The notes under the pieces: model-generated
Told to the model about the DNA's origin: nothing
The model's database searches: none
The model's input: the letters and a program-made list of their open reading frames with translations, nothing else
Assembly: GCA_945874515.1 (NCBI GenBank)
Contig: CAMCHA010000024.1
Span: 1-12,180 of the forward strand
Direction: 5' to 3'
DNA from: Asaia bogorensis
GTDB lineage: Bacteria > Pseudomonadota > Alphaproteobacteria > Acetobacterales > Acetobacteraceae
Length of the DNA stretch: 12,180 nt
Made by a program: the position numbers and the translations under genes
Shown here: positions 6,253 to 12,180 of the stretch, one piece after another
Numbering within the stretch: position 1 is the stretch's first letter
Layout: each line of letters starts with the position of its first letter

Positions 6253-8787
6253 TTACCGAGTTTTTAATCTCTGGACGCGTGGACGGAAGACAAATCGTTC
6301 TCCCGTTTCCTGTCCGATAAGGATATCCTTAACGCGAGCCACTTGGATCGCCCCGCTAGCCGATCTCGGCTTTTCCTTCAGGTACTTTTCCATTTGCGCA
6401 CAAAATTCATCCTGGAGCTCCTCATAAGGCTTCGCCGATCCAAAACGACGGCCAGCATCTTCCAGGCTGCGTCCAATGCGCGCCATGCTTTCGATCTGGT
6501 CAAAACCGTCAGTATCCTCGGCTGGCAATTCAAGCAGGGCTTGAGTCACATGCACCAAGACCACCTCACGATAGGCTGCGCTGCAGAATTGATCCAAATT
6601 GCGACGATGGGAAACAAGCTCCTTTGCATCGGTCCTCGCAGTGACACGCGGTAGATCCTCAAGCGCCAAAATCACCATACCGACTTCCCTGGCAAGATGT
6701 GCGCCTGTTGCGAAATCCTCCTCCCATAGGTCCGGCAGAGTTTCAATGACCCAATTGTTTAGGATGTTTTCGACTACTGGTGTAACAAGGACTGGTAGTT
6801 CTTGAAACAAAGAGACAAAATTCGAAGGATATGCAGCACGTTGCAATAACGTAACCAAAGAAGCGGAAAATACTGATTTGTTCTCATTGGCGGGCCCAAT
6901 CAACGCCATGCGCAGGCCTTCCGGCTGACAAGCACCTGCAACTTGTTTCAAGCCATCCCATAATGGACCAGCATGGCGCCACAAGCTGCCGGCTAGAGCA
7001 GTGATGTTATCAAAATCCGAACGACCAAACCCTAACTTTGACCAGGTGTCACCATAATGAAGACGCGGCACCGCCAAACCTGCAGCTTCCCATAATTGCC
7101 TACCTGCTCGGTCAACTAGTTTTTCGTCGTCAAGGCTGGCGCCACGCAATTGCGACATTATCACTTCGACGTGCGAGCCAAGAATCGGCTTGAGTCCTTC
7201 CAAGAAAGGAGCGAGTGCCGAACGTGGGATGCGCGGCTCTGTGCGCCTCCAGTGCAACGGATCCACTAAAGCGCCTGCAAGCGGTATGAAAAGCAAGCGC
7301 ATAAAATTGGGAGGCCTGGCGGGACGAAGGTGCTTTAGGCGTCGCAAGGAAGACCCAAGCAGCGCTGCATGCATTTCCGGTTTACCAAGACGTTCTACCA
7401 AGGCTACAATTTTCGTCAGTGCGGCGTCAGAAGCAACCTCGATCATGCCGCCTAAGGCGCGGGTTTCACTTGATTTTGTGGGCCTCCCGAAGGATGTAGT
7501 CGACACGCTTTCAGCGCGGCTTGGTGCCCTACGGGAGATCTCAGGTGAATTCTTGTTTGAGCTGGCCTGAGTTTCAGCTATATCTTTGCCCTTAAAGCGT
7601 TCCACGATGATTTTACGTGGCTGTATTACCAATCGAGAAATACGGTTCTCAACGGGAAGCGTATAACAAAGTAGATTTTCATTGCGCGCCACCAGTTCCA
7701 TCATATTGCCGCTTCGCCAATCTGATTTTTCGCGAATTATTTGTGTGATGCGCGGTGGTGTATCCAGAAATTTGCTGGACGCGTTCAGCCAGGACTTTAC
7801 TTCACGCGGAAGTACGGGCGCGATCAACGCCATTTCCCATATAGCAGCACGGCGTTGTTTGTACTCGGTAGCGTGCCATAGTGCTAAGGGTATTCTCCAG
7901 CCATCCACGACCCAATCGGGCGCTCGCGCACGTTCAAATATGGCATCCTTCTCCGTCTGCCATTTTGGTATCAAAAGGCCAAGATCGCCGATCAATGACG
8001 CGGTCTGGGCCACAGCCACTTCGCCGCATTGCAGAGTTTGGCGGGCGTTAGCGGTGATAAAATTTGCCGCTTTAACATGCGCGGCTTCCTGCGGTTCCTG
8101 CGCGGCCCATTCCGCTATCTCGTCCGCTATCCGTTCAAGTTCAGCCAGCATTTGGCGTACCCGCGCATCTACACCTTTCAATTCCGGCGTTGCGCCACTC
8201 AAGGTGAAGGCCAAATCTTCAAGGTCAGTGGTAAAATTTGAAAGAGGCATCCCGGCTATCGCCGCCGCACGCGCTACTGCGCGTTCGCCCCCATGGGCAA
8301 TTATCCCCTCACCTTCGGCGGAGGGGCGCCGAGCAGATTTGCGTGACGCGTCGGTGGCGGAGATAAGGCTGGCAACCAAGATGCCCCGAATGACGCGTTG
8401 ACTCTCCTGTTCGCTGCGTTGAGCGTTCCTGGCCATCAGCGCGGTCTGCCGTCCAGCCAAGCCAGACGCCGCAAGTCGTTGCGCCTCGAGGCGGATACCG
8501 ATGGGTGAGATATCGTGGCTTGTCGCTAGGTTTTCCCACAGATGGCGATCAAATAGTGTTGGCGAACAGATTTCGCACATTGACGACCAAGGCAAGATCA
8601 GCGCACCCAGCCCGCCTGATGGATTGGGCACTACCATTTCTAACCCACGCCCCGATGCTGCAGCTCGGATGCGTGCATTGAGCAGTAGGGGCGTCGTGAA
8701 AGGAACGGTCGCGCCCCGCTCACGAAAGCTCTTAGGCTCAAAGCTATCCGCCTGGAAGCGGTTTAGCGCGGCAACTGGGTTGGACAT
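6253..8787 (-). CDS. Large uncharacterised protein, paralogue (copy C), in the ancestral position behind the metabolic operon
   Basis: This 844-residue protein aligns gap-free with copy B at about 60% identity. Family landmarks are RERGATVPFTTP (22-33), PTLFDRHLW (76-84), IWEMALIAPVLPREV (316-330), KSDWRSG (354-360), LVARNE (365-370), a Ser/Lys/Arg-rich low-complexity linker (about 395-440), ETRALGG (441-447), RLLFIPLAGALVDP (497-510), LWRHAGPLWDG (602-612), ALIGPANE (628-635), HRRNLDQFC (727-735), KPYEEL (786-791) and an Arg-rich tail. No signal peptide, membrane helix, nucleotide-binding loop or metal site is visible, so a cytoplasmic structural or interaction role is as likely as an enzymatic one. 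The RLLF..PL...LV followed by RIPR.AL.P signature resembles, from memory and unverified, large hypothetical proteins of other alphaproteobacteria. The ATG start is shared with copy B (MSN). It follows the dehydrogenase by 160 bases, and its DNA is visibly less GC-rich than the operon upstream. Function unknown. Confidence 0.9.
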   Translation of the reverse strand: MSNPVAALNRFQADSFEPKSFRERGATVPFTTPLLLNARIRAAASGRGLEMVVPNPSGGLGALILPWSSMCEICSPTLFDRHLWENLATSHDISPIGIRLEAQRLAASGLAGRQTALMARNAQRSEQESQRVIRGILVASLISATDASRKSARRPSAEGEGIIAHGGERAVARAAAIAGMPLSNFTTDLEDLAFTLSGATPELKGVDARVRQMLAELERIADEIAEWAAQEPQEAAHVKAANFITANARQTLQCGEVAVAQTASLIGDLGLLIPKWQTEKDAIFERARAPDWVVDGWRIPLALWHATEYKQRRAAIWEMALIAPVLPREVKSWLNASSKFLDTPPRITQIIREKSDWRSGNMMELVARNENLLCYTLPVENRISRLVIQPRKIIVERFKGKDIAETQASSNKNSPEISRRAPSRAESVSTTSFGRPTKSSETRALGGMIEVASDAALTKIVALVERLGKPEMHAALLGSSLRRLKHLRPARPPNFMRLLFIPLAGALVDPLHWRRTEPRIPRSALAPFLEGLKPILGSHVEVIMSQLRGASLDDEKLVDRAGRQLWEAAGLAVPRLHYGDTWSKLGFGRSDFDNITALAGSLWRHAGPLWDGLKQVAGACQPEGLRMALIGPANENKSVFSASLVTLLQRAAYPSNFVSLFQELPVLVTPVVENILNNWVIETLPDLWEEDFATGAHLAREVGMVILALEDLPRVTARTDAKELVSHRRNLDQFCSAAYREVVLVHVTQALLELPAEDTDGFDQIESMARIGRSLEDAGRRFGSAKPYEELQDEFCAQMEKYLKEKPRSASGAIQVARVKDILIGQETGERFVFRPRVQRLKTR

Positions 8788-8947
8788 CAGAGAAGTCTAA
8801 CAGAATACGAGTATGAATGGGAAAAATTCACCTGAGGGTTGTAACAAGGAATTTTGGTTGGCGAGGACATTAACGTGAGGAGTATAGCCGGGGCAGAAAA
8901 CTAATCTTTGCAATGGGTTTCAGCCTTTTGTCGCGAAGACTTGGTGT
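8788..8947. promoter_or_regulatory. 5' spacer of copy C, likely promoter region
   Basis: This 160-base AT-rich gap follows tightly overlapping genes, which suggests that copy C is transcribed from its own promoter rather than only by read-through. A TATACT-like -10 candidate lies on the minus strand at 8881-8886, but I see no -35 box at proper spacing. GACATTAACG (8866-8875) and TCTAACAGAA (8796-8805) are conserved at identical distances before copy B. The role is inferred. Confidence 0.4.
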
Positions 8948-9886
8948 CTAGGCTACGCGGTGCAGTAATGTCTTGTCAGATCGAAGCTGCCGGCAATTCT
9001 CCGCCGCGATGCTGAAGGACCGGGCAAATGTTCCGTTGGAAAGCCACGCAATATGCGGCGCCAGCACCACATTGGGCAGGGCGAGCAGCGAGTCGGCAGG
9101 GTTCAGTGGCTCAGCCGCGAATACATCCAGCCCGGCTGCGGCCAAATGGCCCGATTTCAGCGCCGCTACCAGCGCTGCCTGATCCACCAACCCGCCCCGT
9201 GCCGTATTCACCAGCACCGCGCCTGGCTTCATGTGTGCAATTGCCGCTTTATTGATCAGGCCTCGGGTTTCAGGCGTTTCGGGAATATGGAGTGAGACCA
9301 CATCGCTCTCGGCCAAAAGCGCCTCAAACGGGCGAAAGGTGCCGATCGCTTCGGGCTTCGGCGTGCGTGCGGTGTAGAGCACCTCACACCCCATGGCCTG
9401 CAACACTGGCGCCAGCAGTTTCGGCACCGCGCCATAGCCCACCAAGCCCACTTTGCGCCCGCCCAGTTCAAACAGCCCATCCTGTAGGGCAGGGGGCTGG
9501 GACCAACCCCGCCCGGCCCTAGTCTCCGCATCAAAATAGGCTATGCGGCGGAGCGCGCCGAGCATCAGCAGCAGCGCCATCTCCGCCACCGCCCGGCTAT
9601 TGGTCCCGGGCAGATTGCACACCGCAATGCCGCGTGCGCGCGCGGCTTCCAGGTCAATCGTATTCACGCCCACACCGATTTTCTGGATCAGGCGCAGCTT
9701 CGGCGCGGCGGCGATATCGGCGGCGGTGATGGGGCGGAGCACATGCCAGATCACCTCAACTTCCGGCAACAGGCGCGCATAAAGCGCCGTATCGGCTTCC
9801 GCACAAATAGTCAGATCAAGGCCCGGCAGGGCGGCGAGCTGCGCGGCCAGTCCCGGCCCCGCATCATAATGCAGCAGCACCTTCAT
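8948..9886 (-). CDS. D-2-hydroxyacid dehydrogenase family protein
   Basis: This 312-residue protein is full length for the NAD(P)-dependent D-isomer 2-hydroxyacid dehydrogenase family, which reversibly reduces 2-keto acids such as glyoxylate, hydroxypyruvate or 3-phosphohydroxypyruvate-like compounds in the cytoplasm. The catalytic triad is in place: Arg230 in NTARGGLVDQ, Glu259 in DVFAAEPL and His278 in APHIAWLS. The cofactor loop is unusual. It reads VGYGAVPK (149-156), with Pro155 where the third glycine of GxGxxG normally sits, and the end of the second strand is YTART (171-175) without an acidic residue, which hints at NADP(H). The start overlaps the enolase-like stop by four bases (9883-9886, ATGA), so it is the last gene of a coupled operon. 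Its exact substrate cannot be told from sequence; PdxB, GhrA or SerA names would be over-reach. A broken partial copy lies at 5544-6110. Confidence 0.92.
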   Translation of the reverse strand: MKVLLHYDAGPGLAAQLAALPGLDLTICAEADTALYARLLPEVEVIWHVLRPITAADIAAAPKLRLIQKIGVGVNTIDLEAARARGIAVCNLPGTNSRAVAEMALLLMLGALRRIAYFDAETRAGRGWSQPPALQDGLFELGGRKVGLVGYGAVPKLLAPVLQAMGCEVLYTARTPKPEAIGTFRPFEALLAESDVVSLHIPETPETRGLINKAAIAHMKPGAVLVNTARGGLVDQAALVAALKSGHLAAAGLDVFAAEPLNPADSLLALPNVVLAPHIAWLSNGTFARSFSIAAENCRQLRSDKTLLHRVA

Positions 9887-11172
9887 GGTCGGGACCGCCC
9901 CAGATAGGCACCGCCCGCAAAACGCGCCCGGGCGCCGAGGCTTTCTTCCACGCGAAGCGCCTCATTCCATTTCGCCATGCGCTCAGACCGGGCGAAGGAA
10001 CCCACCTTTAACTGGCCAACCCCCCAGCCCACGGCCAGGTGGACAATGGTGACATCCTCGGTCTCACCAGACCGGGCGCTGACAATGCCGGCGAAGCCCA
10101 CTTCCCGCGCGGCATCCCAAGCGGCTTTGGCCTCGGTCAGCGTGCCGCGCTGGTTTGGCTTGATCAGCACGGTATTGGCGGCACCCATGGCGGCAGCCCA
10201 GCGCACACGCGCGGCATCCGTCACCAGGAAATCATCGCCGACCACCTGAATGCGCCCGCCCACCTCGCGCGTGAAGGCGGCAAAGCCCGCCGCGTCATCC
10301 TCGGCCAGCGGGTCTTCGATGGAGGCGATGGGGTAGGCCGCGATCCAGCCGAGCAACATGCGGATCATCTCATCCGTGCCGAGTTCGCGGCCCTCAAGAC
10401 CCAACTTATACCGCCCGCCCTTACCGAAATCGGTCGCTGCAATGTCCAGCGCAATTGCCACTTGCCGGCCCGGCGCAAAACCCGCTTTTTCGATGGCGGC
10501 AACAAGGGTTTCCAAAGCCTGTTCATTGGCGGTGAAGGCCGGCCACCAGCCGCCTTCATCGGCAACACCTTGCAGCAAGCCGCGTTGCTTCATGATGGCG
10601 CCGGCGGCCCGATAGACCTCCGCGGTCCAATCGAGCGCCTCTGCAAAGCTGGTCGCCGCCGGGCACATCACCAGAAAATCCTGGATATCCACGCGCCGCC
10701 CGGCATGGGCGCCGCCGCCCAGAATCTGGATTTGCGGCAGTGGCAATAAATCCGGCGCATCACCGCCCAGATAGCGCCAAAGCGGCACACCAGCCGCCGC
10801 GGCGGCGGCATGCGCGGCAGCCATGGAAACGGCAAGCGTTGCATTGGCGCCAAGCCGTGTTTTCTGCGGCGTGCCATCGCGTGCGATCAGCCGCGCATCC
10901 AGCGCGGCTTGCGCGCCCGCATCCATACCCAGCAGGGCAGGGGCCAATTCGCGATTCACGGCATCAACTGCCGCCGTCACATCATAACCGCCAAAAGCGC
11001 TGCCGCCATCACGCTTGTCTAAAGCTTCACCGCTGCCGGTGCTGGCACCTGCGGGGGCAATGGCGCGGCCCATGGCGCCACCCGCCAGGGTGATTTCCGC
11101 TTCCACGGTTGGCCGGCCTCGGCTGTCCCAAACGCGGCGGCCACGAATGGCGGTGATGATGGTGCTGCTCAT
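9883..11172 (-). CDS. Enolase-superfamily protein with altered active site, probably not housekeeping enolase
   Basis: The 429-residue protein matches bacterial enolase (about 430) along its length. Retained are WDSRGRPTVEAE (15-26), GASTG (42-46), His156 in GGAHAG, Glu206 in ADEGG, the metal ligands Asp243, Glu286 (SIEDP) and Asp313 (VGDD), Lys338 (LIKPNQ), Arg368-Ser369 and Lys389 (LKVGS). Three residues that are nearly invariant in enolase (yeast numbering) are changed. Ser39, which holds the second Mg2+, is Ala41. Glu168 is Asp165. His373, which contacts the phosphoryl group, is Ala367. Enolase dehydrates 2-phosphoglycerate to phosphoenolpyruvate; these changes suggest a modified substrate or reaction while the general acid/base chemistry (Glu206, Lys338) is kept. 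It overlaps its kinase and dehydrogenase neighbours by four bases on each side, which ties it to a dedicated pathway rather than glycolysis. A typical automatic label would be phosphopyruvate hydratase. Confidence 0.9.
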   Translation of the reverse strand: MSSTIITAIRGRRVWDSRGRPTVEAEITLAGGAMGRAIAPAGASTGSGEALDKRDGGSAFGGYDVTAAVDAVNRELAPALLGMDAGAQAALDARLIARDGTPQKTRLGANATLAVSMAAAHAAAAAAGVPLWRYLGGDAPDLLPLPQIQILGGGAHAGRRVDIQDFLVMCPAATSFAEALDWTAEVYRAAGAIMKQRGLLQGVADEGGWWPAFTANEQALETLVAAIEKAGFAPGRQVAIALDIAATDFGKGGRYKLGLEGRELGTDEMIRMLLGWIAAYPIASIEDPLAEDDAAGFAAFTREVGGRIQVVGDDFLVTDAARVRWAAAMGAANTVLIKPNQRGTLTEAKAAWDAAREVGFAGIVSARSGETEDVTIVHLAVGWGVGQLKVGSFARSERMAKWNEALRVEESLGARARFAGGAYLGRSRP

Positions 11173-12179
11173 GCGCCGATTTCTTCCCCCCAGGCCGCGC
11201 GTACCGCCATCAGGCGATCCTCGGGCTTGGTCAATAAGGCGCGCGCCACGCGGCGCACGCGGTTTTTGTCATGCTCATCGGTCAGGTATTCGACCGGGCT
11301 TTTGCCGTCCACCCGTGCCAGGAAAAGTCCTGGCAGCAGCCGCGCCGCGCGGGCTTCCAAAGCATCCGCCGCTTCCCAGGTGACGCCCGCCAGATAGCGC
11401 GCTGTCAGGGCTTCGAAGCAGGCCATGAAACCGGCACTGGCCTTGGGTGTCCACAGGCATTTCAGCAGAAGGTGATTGAGGCAAAAGGCGAGATCAAAAG
11501 CGGGGTCGCCCCACCAGGCGCATTCCGCATCCAAAAACACCGGCCCCGCTGGGCCACACAGGATATTCTTTGGGCTGACATCGCCATGGACCAAAGTGCG
11601 CTTGCTGCGCACTGTCACCGCCGCGATGTCTTCCAGCACCGCAGCCAAATCCGGATGCGCCCGCGCGGTCGCCAGCAGATAGGGTTCCAGCCGAATGGCG
11701 TGGAAAATCTCATCTGTCGGGAAGGCTGCGGCCAAGCCAGGCTGCGCGGCAGCATGGGCATGGATGGCGGCGATGCGCCCCCCGACTTCAGCGGCAAAAC
11801 TCGCATCCGCATGGCCATCCCGCAGCCGCGCCTTCCAGACCGGATGATCCTCGGGCGAGAGGAACGCCATGGCAAGCGCGCCCGTCGCCTCATCCTGGCC
11901 GAGCAGTTTCGGCACGGCGCCGGGCAGGGCGCGATCCGCCTCGGTCAGCCAGCGCGCCTCATAGATATTGCGCACCACCGGCGCGCGCCAATCCGCGGCC
12001 ACCTTCAGTTTGGGCAAAGCGCGCTTGACGCAAATCTCCTGCCCATCGGTCAGGGTCAAATGCCAGATATCGGAAGAAACGCCGCCCGCCAGCGCCTCAC
12101 CCTGCACAAGCTGGCCGGGGGCGAGCAGCCCCATGGCGACAAGCCCCGCAGCGATGGCCTCTGGTAAAGGCTCTGGCAT
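11169..12179 (-). CDS. APH/choline-kinase-fold small-molecule phosphotransferase
   Basis: This 336-residue protein has the aminoglycoside-phosphotransferase fold. Visible elements are a glycine-rich N-lobe turn AGGVSSDIW (31-39), the ATP-anchoring Lys52 in ICVKRA, the catalytic loop HGDVSPKNIL (198-207) with Asp200 and Asn205, and the metal-binding DAE (217-219) in FLDAECAWWGDPAFDLAF. The family phosphorylates hydroxyl groups of diverse metabolites (choline, homoserine, methylthioribose, sugars and others). No feature marks it as an antibiotic-resistance enzyme, and the setting is metabolic. Its stop overlaps the start of the enolase-like gene by four bases (11169-11172). The ATG at 12177-12179 is one base from the window edge, so upstream signals cannot be checked and a slightly longer protein or earlier operon genes are possible. 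It probably supplies a phosphorylated hydroxy acid to the enolase-like protein, which is an inference from operon structure only. Confidence 0.88.
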   Translation of the reverse strand: MPEPLPEAIAAGLVAMGLLAPGQLVQGEALAGGVSSDIWHLTLTDGQEICVKRALPKLKVAADWRAPVVRNIYEARWLTEADRALPGAVPKLLGQDEATGALAMAFLSPEDHPVWKARLRDGHADASFAAEVGGRIAAIHAHAAAQPGLAAAFPTDEIFHAIRLEPYLLATARAHPDLAAVLEDIAAVTVRSKRTLVHGDVSPKNILCGPAGPVFLDAECAWWGDPAFDLAFCLNHLLLKCLWTPKASAGFMACFEALTARYLAGVTWEAADALEARAARLLPGLFLARVDGKSPVEYLTDEHDKNRVRRVARALLTKPEDRLMAVRAAWGEEIGA

Positions 12180-12180
12180 G

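Larger units (their letters stand above)
6253..9568 (-). repeat. Tandem duplication unit, parental copy (intact dehydrogenase 3' part + spacer + copy C)
   Basis: This is the counterpart of 2848-6110. It is taken as parental because its dehydrogenase segment is part of an intact, coupled operon, whereas the other copy has lost its 5' end, gained stops and suffered a deletion. The endpoint at 9568 is where homology to the remnant stops, inside the dehydrogenase gene. Confidence 0.75.

Noticed and set aside
9883..11172. Calling this gene eno, the glycolytic enolase
   Set aside because: Three key residues (Ser39, Glu168 and His373 equivalents) are replaced and the operon context is not glycolytic.
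11271..12167. Long plus-strand open frame (298 codons) opposite the phosphotransferase, and similar plus-strand frames such as 7682-8401
   Set aside because: They are shadow frames caused by GC-rich codon bias on the opposite strand. The minus-strand genes have recognisable motifs and overlaps, and the plus frames have none.
11169..12179. Aminoglycoside resistance gene
   Set aside because: Only the broad APH fold is supported. The gene is embedded in a metabolic operon with no mobile-element or resistance context.

Overview
The window is a single block of leftward (minus-strand) genes. The right third is GC-rich and has the codon use of an alphaproteobacterium. The mix of D-2-hydroxyacid dehydrogenase, enolase-like and APH-fold kinase genes would fit Rhodospirillales/Acetobacteraceae, but that placement is an inference from composition and general gene style, not from a marker gene.

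Right part (8948-12179), in transcription order: an APH/choline-kinase-fold phosphotransferase, an enolase-superfamily protein and a D-2-hydroxyacid dehydrogenase. Each start overlaps the previous stop by four bases (ATGA), so this is a translationally coupled three-gene operon, most likely a small metabolic module acting on a hydroxy acid. The enolase homologue keeps its metal ligands and catalytic lysines but has replaced three other active-site residues, so it is probably not the housekeeping enolase.

Left part (1-8787): a tandem array of at least four members of one large, mostly helical, soluble protein family that I do not recognise. Copy C (6253-8787) and copy B (2848-5382) are both 844 residues, align end to end without gaps and are about 60% identical by hand count. 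Copy A (279-2690) is shorter and more distant but keeps the same landmark motifs. The first 33 codons of a fourth copy, D, run off the left edge (1-100).

Between C and B lies a broken copy of the 3' two-thirds of the dehydrogenase gene (5544-6110). The gap from dehydrogenase stop to the next paralogue start is 160 bases at the intact locus and 161 at the broken one. This is the footprint of a tandem duplication of a unit made of the dehydrogenase 3' part, the spacer and the large gene. Copy C therefore sits in the ancestral position directly behind the metabolic operon, and B came from duplication of that unit. No RNA gene, CRISPR array, insertion sequence or convincing rho-independent terminator was seen.
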